Of a stretch of 64,000 bases of DNA, positions 19,906 to 30,118 are shown in pieces. The notes under the pieces were generated by a model. It had not been told where the DNA came from and did no database searches. It was given only the letters and a program-made list of their open reading frames with translations. The DNA comes from Hysterangium stoloniferum (Eukaryota > Basidiomycota > Agaricomycetes > Hysterangiales > Hysterangiaceae): positions 474,001 through 538,000 of the forward strand of contig WHVD01000018.1 in NCBI GenBank assembly GCA_015178975.1, read 5' to 3'. Every line of letters starts with the position of its first letter. Position 1 is the first letter of the stretch. Position numbers and translations under genes: made by a program.

Positions 19906-21027
19906 TTGCAGGACGACGGCCTTTTGTTCTTCAATATGGCAGGGACCAAACTCCTTTGTATACCTGACCTTACTGTGGGCAACAGATGCGTGCGAGAAAT
20001 GATAATCTCACAGGCACATTCGATTTTGGCCCATTTAGGGGCGCGGAAAACTGCCACATATTTGCGGTCCACGGCGTGGTTGCCATCGATGATGAAGGAT
20101 GTTGAGTTGTTCTGCAACTCATGCAGTCTTTGTGCCACATCAAAATCGGAGACACAGAAATCACAGGGATTCCTCCGCAGTTTGGAAGCGCCTTCACAGC
20201 CGTGGGAGGCAATTGGCATTGATTTTGCTGGTCCATTGCTAGTGTCCAAAAATCGCCTTGGGGAGTTTGACAGCATTTGTGTTATAATCGACCATTTAAC
20301 ATGTATGGTCCATTTGGTGCCCACACGAACCAACTATACTGCTAGTCACATGGCGGAAGTCGTATTTGAACATGTTTATAAGTTGCATGGATTACCGGTA
20401 AGGATTGTAAGTGACAGAGACTCACTGTTTACTAGCATTTTCTGGAGAGAGCTTCACCCGCTAATTGGAGTTGAGTTACAGATGTCATCGGTATACCACC
20501 CTCAGACAGACGGAGCTACTGAACGAGCGAATAGGACTATGACACAAACGTTGTGGCAGTGTGTCTCACCAAATCAGAGAGATTGGGTCTCGAAATTGCC
20601 AGCTATCGAGTTTGCGATGAATAGTGCGACCTCCGAAACTACCGGCTTTTCGCCATTTGTCCTAAACTACGGTCGGTTGCCGCGTCCTCTTATTTGGGAT
20701 CAGGACACTACATACCCTGGGGTTCAAGAGTTCGCAGTGCAAATTTAGCTGGCAATCATGGCTGCTCATGATGCCATTATTGCCGCTCGGGTCAAGCAAA
20801 CCAGGCAGGCAAATCGCCATCGGCGGGCGGTCGCATTTGGGGTCGACGATCTCGTATATTTGTCTACAAAGAACTTACGATTACCAAAGAATCGCACACG
20901 AAAATTAGTGCCTAAATATATTGGGCCATTCAGGATCATTCGGGAAATTGATACCGGGAGTGGCGGGCAGGATTGGAGTGACGAACTTGACGAGTTGGAG
21001 CAAGGGGTCATGGAATTACACAGTTAA
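19906..21027 (+). pseudogene. Element D integrase, chromodomain lost
   Basis: It has the zinc-binding HHCC part (SILAHLGARKTATYL, CNSCSLC), then the D,D,E core: IGIDFAGPL, IVSDRDSLFTS and YHPQTDGATERANR, so all three acidic residues are present. A stop (TAG at 20746) separates the core from the C-terminal part (20758-21027) with YIGPFRIIREI. At that point the frame jumps directly to DTGSGGQDWSDELDELEQG, which in element C is the end of a separate 3' ORF (27368-27628). The chromodomain and tail have therefore been deleted, about 1.2 kb by comparison. Confidence 0.85.
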
Positions 21028-21079
21028 GTCAGTCCGCCGTGATTTTCACACTGCATTAATGGCAGTGTGGGAGGGCGGG

Positions 21080-21344
21080 TGTAACGGTAGCGGACTTGGG
21101 TTAGGGCGGACTTGGCATCGGGGCTGCCGGGACCGCCTGGCCGGCAGTGTCTTGGACTAATAGTTGTTTGTTTCACGGGGTTTACTTGTTGCAAGGGGCT
21201 ATACTGCTATTATCATAAATAGGTAGATCTCTTGTATTGTGATCTTAGTCTCTTTCGAATAGGAACCTAGTCCTACTCATTTCGCTCCCTTTGCAAAGAG
21301 CTCTCTGAGGGATTACGCTACTCCTTCATAGCGGAACCCTTACA
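21080..21344 (+). mobile_element. 3' LTR of element D (265 bp)
   Basis: It starts TGTAACGGTAGCGG, ends GGAACCCTTACA and is preceded by a purine-rich tract (GTGTGGGAGGGCGGG). It corresponds to the LTR of element C at 27053-27315. It is short and contains a TATA-like region and a conserved TTTCGAATAGGAACCTAGTCC block. Confidence 0.85.
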
Positions 21345-24300
21345 ATACTGCTGATGAGCGTTTTGATAGAAATAAGTGGTATTCTTGGAAGGAGATTATC
21401 TTGTCCACAGCTCACACCAAAGGAATTCACGGTTATCTAGATGGGAGTATCATTAGATACGACCTAACGCTACATACTCTCAGCGGTACATTGCCTCATT
21501 TTGTTCGCGCGCTGAGTGTCTCCTAGTAGGATGGCGTCAACAATAATGGATGCAAACAACTTACACAAACGGAAACTTCAAGACAGAAAAGGTTTAGTGA
21601 AAATTCTCGGGCTAAAATTTAAATTTATCATCAACTTCAAGTTTAGAAGATATTTCCGAGATCGAGAATTTGGGCCTCAGCGCTATGAAACATGGGATGA
21701 GAAACGTGTCAAAAGAAATCAGATGAGCTAAAACGATTTTTTATGCCAGTATAACTTGAAAACCTGATTGAAATATCTGCAATTGTAGTTTTCTTGTATG
21801 AACGGCGGCGCCAGAGCGGGCTTAGACGGGACGTATGGAAGACTAACGTTCGAAGCGTTTAGAGCGGGACGTACCACAGCAAGGGAGGGATGCATTTAGA
21901 TTTCCCCACAGGTTGCGAAGGGCCATGGAGTATTTAATGTCGTAGGAGGGATCGAAAGCTAGCGCTGCACCTCCCCCTGAAAGAAATGACGACATTAAAG
22001 AAGGACACGGGGAACCGTTCGTCCGGCCGCATCATTGGCATTGCGTGAGTCAGGGACACTTGGGCGGAAGAAAAAATAATTAATTACCGCTAATGGATGA
22101 TGAGAGGACCTGAGTGATGAGGCTGCAAGAGTGGCGTGGAAGGCCAATGTGTCACTTGCGCAACTATATAGCGGTAACGAGGAGTTTGGTAGGATATGAT
22201 CAGGCACAGTCCTCTTTGGGATTCGGCCCAGTCCCTCCCACACACTCGTCAGCGCTTGCATATTGTGGTGTGCTTTGACGGCTGACGAACCCCTGGGGTA
22301 GCGTTGGAAAGGATAGGAATGGTGCGTTTGACTTTTGTCCTGTCGATTAACCCAGCTTCCTCACTTTGACATCTGCCCTCATTTCCTGTGACCATTTACA
22401 ATCATACCCACGTAATTTCAACGCCCAAACGATGCTTGAGCTAAGAGACCTCTGCAGTTTTTCCTGGGCCAGTTGTATGACACATTGCCCAGGTTAGCCT
22501 CTAAGGAAGGCATGGGACTGGATAGCGGCTTGGCTGGTAAGAAGGTGACTTGTCGTCTTTTGATGCGGGGCCATCCTTGCAATTTTAACTGCCCGAACAA
22601 ACTCAACCAACTTTGGCTCGTATACCGTATGATCGTCGAGTATGCCCAGGTACAGTTACCGCACCAACTCCTCTCCCGTGCTACTACGTGCCGCCGCCAC
22701 CGCACCCCACCAGCTTTCGTAATCCGAGCCGAGAGAATAGATACATAGCAAGTTATTATGTTTCTGCGCTTCTTGGACTCAATCCACTTTAGTAGCGACA
22801 ATGCTAAACGTCAGCTCTGAGAAACTCCCTACACAGCACACAGGACCGCCTGAATAGTGTCCACTCCTATGATATTCAGGGTATGCGTGGGAAGTGAAAT
22901 CGAGGGGAGTGCGGTGCTATGGTGGAACTGATCGTAAGTCTCCCTAAATATGGGGACAGCGGGCGAGTTGTTGGTGAAATCGGCAACCAAACTCCTACTG
23001 ACTGAACCGCTTTGTTAAGTCGAAGAGGGAGTGGCGGAAGGAACGCATGATAGCCAAGGATGTCTGTTGCCACTGTTTTTAACCTCCCGTTATCAACCTT
23101 GTTGCCATCCTCTGCACCTTCGTATCTTCTTCGCGAAGCATCTAGCAATTATAGTCTTCATGGCTTAATCATCTTTATCATTACCCACAACAAACAGCAA
23201 TATGATACGCGAAACTACAATTACACTTTCAAGACAAGTGAGACGAACATTCATATACCACGGGCGGGAGAGGCAGATAATCTTCCAAACTATTATCGCT
23301 GTCGCATTTGCAAGCTGTCAATAAGCTCCGTGTCGCCAAACTCGTCCACGACCGCCTCATGGACTCTCCTTGTGGCGGCCTTGAACGTTCCAAGTGTAAC
23401 TTGATCCATGGTGCAATCGTCACGTCTAACATGTCTCTCCCTTAGGTCCAGCTGAAATCGGCAGAGAATGATGGCGGATAAGCTGAGAGCATTTTTATGA
23501 GAGCTGATATAAAGCGACATAGCAGGGTACACTTACACGTTCTGAACTGGTGTAAAAATGCCTTGAAGGCTGGGCTATTACGAAGTTATGTACCCTACAC
23601 TAGACGTATTAATTGACTCACCCTCAGCGCCTATTTTGAAGACTTGGTCAAGAAGGAATTTTCAGTTAACAAGAGGGCTGACAAACCTTCAATGTGACAG
23701 TGGAAGTGACGGTAACCGTGAGGACAAAGCTATGACGGGCTGTTCAAGGTTGAAAGCTTTTTAAAGAAGGAACGCAATTACCCATATCTCAAAGCCCCTA
23801 AAGAATAACTTCTCAATGATATTTTACTCAGACAAACTATTTTGTCGTACCTTGGTAAACGATGAGAAATAGAATAGATTTTTTTTCAAATTGATCTGGA
23901 AGAGATCTTTGTCTTCTGACCGTTGATAACATGTACCAGATGGTTATCAGAAATATAATCGTGTCGTAGCCCACTACCATCGTATTTTGAATGATATTTA
24001 CTGTCAACAAATTCAGTTGATGTCTGATGATGGGTGCAAGTTGGTACCTCTTCAAAAATTTATTCTTAGTTATGCAACATAAATGACTTGCATCGCAAAC
24101 GGCTGGACGTACAAGGTAAGGCGCTTTTGTGTAGCGAAAGTTAATTGACATGTGTCCAGGATTGTCGCGAACTGATCCGAATCCGTCAGCCAATGTAATC
24201 CTGAATCAGGATTCGCTGAGTGCGATTGGCCTGTGGACGTACCACTTCTAATCCTGTGGATGCAAATACAAGAGGCAGTAGTATTACTATCAGGAGAATA

Positions 24301-25385
24301 TTCTTGTTTGAGATGGCGTATGCTCTTGCCATAAGGAATCCTAAAGCGTTTGGTTGTTAGACTCTAGCAATAATATGACCGAACCACTTGTGATTACCAT
24401 GCGTCCCGAACAAAAGCAAGATATCCAAAGAGTTAAGGAAATGGAGAAATAGTGTACATGTTCTAAGATAGGAATCATGTAAGCCAGGAGGATTACATCG
24501 GGTATCTAAGCCCCATACTGTGGGTACTGTCACAGCGTTCCTCTGATATAAGCCACAAAACCACATACCGTGATAGATGTGTTCACCAGTTCCAAATATA
24601 AAGTCATGGCCCAGAGGAGAAGCGTTGTATATCGTGTCAATAAATAAAGGATAGTCCCTAACTGAAGAATGGTCGAGGCTTCCATATGTGTTCCACTTCG
24701 CGAGATAATGTGAGGAGGGTGTCATATGTGAAAACCGCTGCAGAGATTTCGTTGAGAGTATACCAAAACCATGCACGAGACTGACCAATTGAGGCCGTAA
24801 TGATATAGTTTAAAGACCGACTGTTAGGCGGACGTCGTCAGCCTGTCGTCTCAGACAAGTAGATACGACCTGATACAACTTACCCATCCGAAACTTGCAG
24901 AACAAATTCAGCCATCTCTTGAGACATCGTGAAGAAATGCAAGGTGAGGGACTCGTGTAAAAATGACTGTTACTTATATGGGACAACATCTTTTAATAAT
25001 ACGAAGGGCTTCTATAGATTCATCAAATGACATCCATGTGCTTTCTTTCCTGTCTCCAGTTTGAAAGGTACTTGACATGGATGCTCAGTTCGTATCAATG
25101 GATAGTATCAGAATGAAGATCCGATGATCAGAGGTGGAGCCCTATTCTGTGAGGTAGATGCGCCTACTATAGGGAGTACATCAAAGAAGCCATCATTTAG
25201 AAATTTACACTTTGTTTCCGCATTTTTTAGAGTGGGGGGTGATCTTTTGTTTTTTTGAGACATCCGTAGTACATATGACACTTTTCTACAATTCTTCCCT
25301 TACACGTTATGAGTCGGATACAGACTGAACGGCACTCAATTATGTCACAGTCACACCGCCAGCCGATTATGGTACGTCGATGTTC
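21345..25385. other. Unassigned stretch, no gene recognised
   Basis: No TE similarity to the rest of the window and no protein family recognised. The longest ORFs (22418-22801 and 24357-24788, both minus; 23060-23404 plus) show no motif. Some hypothetical genes or decayed sequence could be present. No tRNA-like boxes were seen. Confidence 0.4.
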
Positions 25386-26513
25386 CACTGGCGCCCCCCA
25401 CTATGACATTCCCAAAATGGTAGTGATTACAAATATGGTGGGATAATCGATAAGATTTGTCTCAAGTGTTCCATCCAAGCCATTGCTCCGCTAAGCCAGA
25501 TGCTTGACTAATTATGGGCACTATCAGGGGGTCATAGCACTTTTGAGATGATAGGCGATGGTTTCAGGGAGGTCGGGGAAGCAAGAAAATATGAAATTCT
25601 CAAAGAGCTTGGAAGGACATAGATAGATACATGTATATCATAGAGAACACGAAGAGTTGGGCTAGAGGCCTCCCCTCCTCTCATCTGCGTCCCCCAGGAA
25701 TGTGTTTCCTTCATTTTCATCTTCATCTGCACTTCTGGCTCGATTATCACGCATTAAACTGAGAGGTGCTCCGAGTCATTAGCAACTTCGTTTGTAGGGT
25801 CTTCTATCTCAACTGAAGCCTTCTCTGTTGTATGCCTTTGTGCAATTATTGCAAATAGCCTTGTCGCCTTTTTTTGCCCTTGCACATTTCCGTTTATTGG
25901 AGTTACTCGGAGCCATCAACTCAGACTGTTGAGAATCTGATTGTACTGGCCTGGGTGTTGAGACAGGGGTGAAATTGCGAGTCTATGAAAATATTAACAG
26001 TCACAAGCTGTTACAGGACGTATGAACCACCTTTACAAGTACTGTGTGGGGCTCATTCTTCCAGAAAAGAAGGAGAATTGGTAAGTACCTGTGAAATTTA
26101 CAAGTTGGAAGTAGAGTAGGAAGCATCTCAGGGGACACCCACCTCCTCTGCTGACTGAGACAGGTGCCCTTTTAGCTGTAGAAGATCCTTGCTCCTTGCT
26201 CCTCCTTGAGCTTGGGTCCTATCCTGGAACGAGGTGAGTATGAACATACACTACACTGTGGACAAGAAGTTACACAGGGCGCAGATCTTCGAGCACATGT
26301 TGTAGGGTGTCTATAGTATGTGAAAACCACATATATAATTGCATTAGTATTCTGTTAATGTTGTGACGACGCGAAGGACGAACAGTCAGACATCCAACAT
26401 GTTGTTTGGTTGTTTGGTTCAGATAGTATTTGTAGACGTGTTGTTTGGTTCAGATTGTTTGGATTTGTAATAATTTCCTTTTTTGGCAAATGTCATAGTG
26501 GGGGGTGCCTGTG
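25386..26513. mobile_element. CACTA-like non-autonomous element (1128 bp)
   Basis: The ends are inverted repeats of 25 bp with 2 mismatches, beginning CACTGGCGCCCCCC (left) and CACAGGCACCCCCC (right, complement) and then CACTATGACATT. A perfect 3-bp duplication TTC flanks them (25383-25385 and 26514-26516). CACTA/CACTG termini plus a 3-bp duplication are features of the EnSpm/CACTA superfamily. Inside, the minus strand near 25800-25950 reads a short Lys-rich stretch with CNNCTKAY, perhaps a zinc-finger remnant. No transposase core is seen. Confidence 0.7.
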
Positions 26514-26516
26514 TTC

Positions 26517-26660
26517 GTTATGTTGAGGCATTTATGGTATGTTGATGTTGAGCCAACTATGGCACATTGATGTTGAGCCTATTCTGGCATGTTGCTGTTG
26601 AGCTGATTCTGGCTGGCTGATGTTGTATTGATGTTGGAGTGCTGATGCTGATTGTGTGGA
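26517..26660. repeat. Degenerate repeats of about 30 bp flanking the CACTA-like element
   Basis: Several loose copies of a unit like TTATGGTATGTTGATGTTGAGCC. One similar unit (TTATGGTACGTCGATGTT) lies just left of the element at about 25369-25385, so the element appears to have inserted into this repeat. Confidence 0.6.
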
Positions 26661-26716
26661 CATATATGTATATGTTTCTGCATTATCATTGTGCATGCAC
26701 TTAGTACTTAGTACTT

Positions 26717-26814
26717 ACATTTTCAAATTGGACACCACAATCTTGTGAGGGCACAGCCTATAAGCTGAAGCCAAATCCTACCGGATTATCTGTGGGTTTC
26801 TCCACAATGTTTGG
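26717..26814 (+). mobile_element. LTR family A fragment (3' end)
   Basis: It matches the last 100 bp of the LTR 7592-8402, including GGGCACAGCCTATAAGCTG (stem-loop motif, 26748-26775). The terminal TAACA is missing. Confidence 0.65.
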
Positions 26815-27052
26815 TACTTCAGGTGTATATCCTTGGTAACTCAGAGGATAAAATTGCCAAAATATGAAAAATATTTGTGAATATGCTCTATCATATCTAG
26901 ATTGTTAAAATACAATACCATTACATAAGCTCCAAATATGGAAATACTACAAATACAGAATTTCCATTCTTAGAAGACTTCCCATTCTTTAAATGCCTTC
27001 AGTTCTAAAACAACAAAGAGCCCCAGATATACTTAAAAGTTGTCAATGTAGG
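26815..27052. other. Unidentified repeat remnant
   Basis: The first 90 bp resemble 3280-3370. The rest is AT-rich without a gene. GTAGG at 27048-27052 is the expected left duplication of element C, but its partner is lost. Confidence 0.35.
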
Positions 27053-27315
27053 TGTAAGGGTTCCACTATGAAGGAGTAGCGTAATCAGAGAGCTCTTTGC
27101 AAAAGGGAACGAAATGAGTTGGACTAGGTTCCTATTCGAAAGAGACTAAGGTAACAATACAAGGGATCTACCTATTTATGATAATAGCAGTATAGCCCCT
27201 TGCAACAAGTAAAAACCCGTGAAACAAACAACTAGTAGTCCAAGACACCACTGGCCAGGCAGGCCTGGCAGCCCCAATGCCAAGTCTGCCCTAACCCAAG
27301 TCCACTACCATTACA
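27053..27315 (-). mobile_element. 3' LTR of element C (263 bp)
   Basis: Minus orientation, TGTAATGGTAGTGG at 27315 to GGAACCCTTACA at 27053; the counterpart is D's LTR at 21080-21344. The differences from D's LTR include many C/T and G/A changes. Confidence 0.85.
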
Positions 27316-27367
27316 CCCGCCCTCCCACACTGCCATCAATGCAGTGTGCAACTCACGGTGGACTGAC

Positions 27368-27628
27368 TTAACTGTGTAATTCCATAACCCCTTGCTCCAA
27401 CTCATCAAGTTCATCGCTCCAATCCTGCCCACCACTCCCGGTATCAATTTCCATTGAAATAGTCATGTCCTGACCCTTTCCAACACATATTTTAGCTCTC
27501 TGTGCTGGCCAATGTTTGCTGGCCGGCATAGCAATACTATGAGAGAGTGAGGTACTGATAGTAGCATCAGGCATTATTCTCCCCTGCTGCGCAGCAATAG
27601 GTTCAATCCACTGAAGAAGTGACCCCAT
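27368..27628 (-). CDS. Small 3' ORF of element C
   Basis: An open frame of 86 codons on the element's sense strand, between the pol tail and the LTR. It begins MGSLLQWIEPIAAQQGR and ends in an acidic stretch DELDELEQGVMELHS. The acidic end is found again in element D fused in frame to integrase, because D carries a deletion that ends inside this ORF. No family is recognised; it may be a small accessory protein or part of a longer reading frame interrupted by the stop at 27725. Confidence 0.4.
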   Translation of the reverse strand: MGSLLQWIEPIAAQQGRIMPDATISTSLSHSIAMPASKHWPAQRAKICVGKGQDMTISMEIDTGSGGQDWSDELDELEQGVMELHS

Positions 27629-27724
27629 GATTGAAGAAACAACCCTCTTCTTCTTTCACTTGCCCTGTCGGCCATGACTACTACCCTCCTGTTCCCTATC
27701 GTGCTGCTGTGGTGCCATCCCACA

Positions 27725-28148
27725 TCACTCTAATCTCTCTGCCAACACAACAGACCAGTTCTGCTCCCTCCACATGCGAGTGCAGTCCCTACTGCATGCA
27801 GTCGCAATATTGGCCATCATATGCCTCTGTTGCTCCTGCGTCTCAATAATGTGTTGGTGAGCCCTCTCCACCTCTTCCCTCTGTAACACCCATGTGATCT
27901 GCACCCCTTTCAGAGTGCTATCCCATACGGCATTTAAAGTCGCAGTGAAGAATTCTGAAGCAATCTGTGTCTGGCCATCCTCGGTAGACATGGTAGGACA
28001 GCCAAAGGAGGAAGATGAATTGAGAGGTAAAGCAGATCCAACATAAATATAAGGCAAACACTGCATGCTGGACAGGTGAGACACTGGAAACCGATCATGC
28101 CATTCTGCTCGGTGACCAATCTGTGTGCGATTGAAGGATCGCCCCGAC
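27725..28148 (-). CDS. Element C pol C-terminal tail, part 2
   Basis: This continues the frame of 36545-36825 across the insertion of element B: ..LKRGS- at 36545 and -GRSFNRTQIGHRAEWHDRF from 28148, the five shared bases being the duplication. After CPTMSTEDG it is a helical, polar stretch (TLKGVQITWVLQREEVERAH, IIETQEQQRHMMANIAT) ending at a stop at 27725. It lies downstream of the chromodomain; function unknown, possibly a coiled-coil interaction segment of the polyprotein. It is intact on this side, and the only break is the 8.4-kb insertion. Confidence 0.6.
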
Positions 28149-28870
28149 TGTTAAGAACTGAAAACTGACTAATGTCGGTGGCCGACAGGGACCGATCGGA
28201 AGGACTTGGCTTCAGCTTATGTGCTGCGCCCTCGCAAATATCCGTAGGGTGTCCTTAAATTTCGGGCGGGCGAAGACTAATCCTAATGAGTACCTTTCGG
28301 CGTGATACCGATCGGAATCGAAGGACAAGTCGAGCGTCGGGCCAAGGGGTCGGGGCCGGGAGTGGGCGAGCGCACGCGAAGGCGGATGGGGGGATTCTTA
28401 GTATGAGACTGATACAGGCGTATGAGGGTATTCTGAGTCGATATTCTGATTGCCTAGTGACTACGACTACAGCGGGTTCATATACAAGTAACGGGCGTCT
28501 GGAAAATACTAATGGGGAGAAGGGCGGAACACGGTATTAACAATAAGCTTGACTAGGAACGGGAAGTTTATGATTAGTTCGGAGGCCGATGATAACCGAG
28601 AGCGGGATTACGATAAAAGGAAATAGTTCAAGGACTACAAATATAGATAGACATATGCGAAGCATAATATTGAACGGATCAACATAATAAAGGGGACGTA
28701 TCAAAGTTTGACCAGACAATACGAGTTATTTTGACGTAGGCGTAAACAGAGTTTGATCTTCGCGAAAACATTCGTCAGCTTCGGGGCCGATGGTTTCTGA
28801 GATGGTGACTTGAAATGTTGACAAGTGGTGATAACCTCGGGACCGATAGGGTTGCGACACGGTCGTAACA
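28149..28870 (-). mobile_element. 3' LTR of element B (722 bp)
   Basis: TGTTACGACCGTGTCGC at 28870 to GTTCTTAACA at 28149 (minus). The adjacent polypurine tract reads AAAAGGGGAGATAC on the minus strand. The U5 region holds the stem-loop motif (about 28201-28240) and the palindromes TGTCGGTGGCCGACA (about 28173) and CCGATCGG. Confidence 0.95.
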
Positions 28871-29043
28871 GTATCTCCCCTTTTGGCCGAAATCCCAAGG
28901 AGGCCGAAAATCTAGATCCCGTACGTAAAACTTGTCGGGTATGGCTGGGTGTGTCAAAACATCATGTGACTCGGCAAAATTTTGCATATAAAAGTTTGAG
29001 GGTTCCTGGCGCTTGAAATTTTACTTCCCTTCCTTTAACCACC
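28871..29043 (+). promoter_or_regulatory. Antisense promoter of element B
   Basis: A TATA box TATAAAA at 28987-28993, 57 bp before the ATG at 29044, followed by a pyrimidine-rich leader CTTCCCTTCCTTTAACC. Upstream are GGCCGAAATCCCAAGGAGG and a GTGTCAAAACATCATGTGAC block, shared with elements G, J and L although the rest has diverged. Confidence 0.7.
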
Positions 29044-30022
29044 ATGACCATAGGCTCAGGGTCAAAACCCTTCCCGGTTAGATTAACAGTTGTGCCCATG
29101 TCGGTGCTGAGTGGTACGGCGAATGCGAAGGAGCGTCGGCGTATACTCGAGCAGAAGAAAAAGGCATGTGAAGAGGAGGAGCGGAAGGAGAAGGAGGAGT
29201 TGGCAGCCATCGAGGCCGAGGAGAAGAAACAGGCGGCAGAAGAGGCCGCGCGCAAGCACTGGGAAGCAGTGCTTGCAAAGAACAAGCAGCAGGAGGCCGA
29301 TCGGGCGCGGGAGGAGGTGGTGAAAAAGAAGCGGGAGGGAAAGGTAAGTCGGCTCTGGTTTCTTTTGCGAACCTTACTGACAATATTTGTTAGCGCAAGG
29401 CTGCAACGCCTTCGGAGTCTGATGACAAAGAGGGAGAGGAGGACGAGGAGGATGCACCGGGGCCGTCGAGCCCCAAGGTGGGTTCGATTTCCTTAAATAA
29501 AACTTCCCTAAATAATTTTTCCTATAGAAACAAAAGCAGGCCCCCAAGGCGGGGCCCGAAAATGACCCCAAGTGCAATCGGTGCACGAAATGGGGTCGAA
29601 CCTGTCATCCCCAGACCAATGGTCGGGGCCGCACTTGTCAAGAGTGCGCCGATCAGAAGCTTGGGTGTGTTTTCCTGGGGGCCGATGGTTCATTCCAGGA
29701 GTGACAGGCTGATGCTCTAGAAGAGCAAAACCGCCTTATGCAGACCTACTTCTTGGAGACGAGTCGGTTCCGATATGAGATGTTGCGACAACAAGGGCTC
29801 ATAACTGAGCAATTGCGACTCTTGGGCGTCAGGCTGGAGAAACAGACCAGTGTTATCGAGTCTCTCGGTGGTCAACTTGAGCAGTATTTGGAAGTCTCGA
29901 GTTGCAATGGGCATGAAATTGGGGTGTCGGAGAAGGTCGGTGGTGTGGTATCGGTGGCTGTCGGTGTGGAGGAGGGTTCGGAGGCCGGGGAGGAGGGAGA
30001 AGTTGTAGAGGGAGAAACTTAG
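29044..30022 (+). pseudogene. Antisense Zn2Cys6/coiled-coil gene of element B
   Basis: Three exons, opposite to gag-pol. Exon 1 is 29044-29343 (100 codons) and contains a long Glu/Lys/Arg/Ala helix starting AKERRRILEQKKKACEEEE. Intron 1 is 29344-29393 (GTAAGT..TTGTTAG, branch-like TTACTGAC). Exon 2 is 29394-29477 (28 codons, acidic). Intron 2 is 29478-29527 (GTGGGT..CCTATAG). Exon 3 starts at 29528 with basic residues and then CNRCTKWGRTC-x10-CQECADQKLGC, the precise Zn2Cys6 spacing. A TGA at 29702-29704 ends it, but the same frame continues as a Leu/Gln-rich helix and acidic tail to 30022, so the stop is probably a CGA-to-TGA mutation. It ends 97 bp from pol, tail to tail. DNA or protein binding is inferred from the cluster only. 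Confidence 0.8.
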
Positions 30023-30118
30023 ATAATGAAAATATATCGGTTTTTCTTTAAAACAAACAAATCATAGCGTGAAAACATAAGGCATAGTCGGAAAAAGGTC
30101 GGGTACTGCGTGATAGAC

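Larger units (their letters stand above)
17371..21344 (+). mobile_element. Gypsy element D, 5'-truncated
   Basis: It holds protease, RT, RNase H and integrase followed by one LTR (21080-21344). It lacks the 5' LTR, gag and, by comparison with element C, the chromodomain part. From about 17400 to 19217 it appears identical to element C (38.6-40.4 kb, opposite strand); outside that tract the two differ clearly. Confidence 0.88.

Noticed and set aside
24357..24788. 143-codon minus-strand ORF in the unassigned region
   Set aside because: No motif, no splice-consistent neighbours, no repeat relation; kept only as a remark.
29478..29527. GGTTCGATTTCC as a tRNA B box
   Set aside because: It lies in intron 2 of the antisense gene, without an A box or cloverleaf around it.
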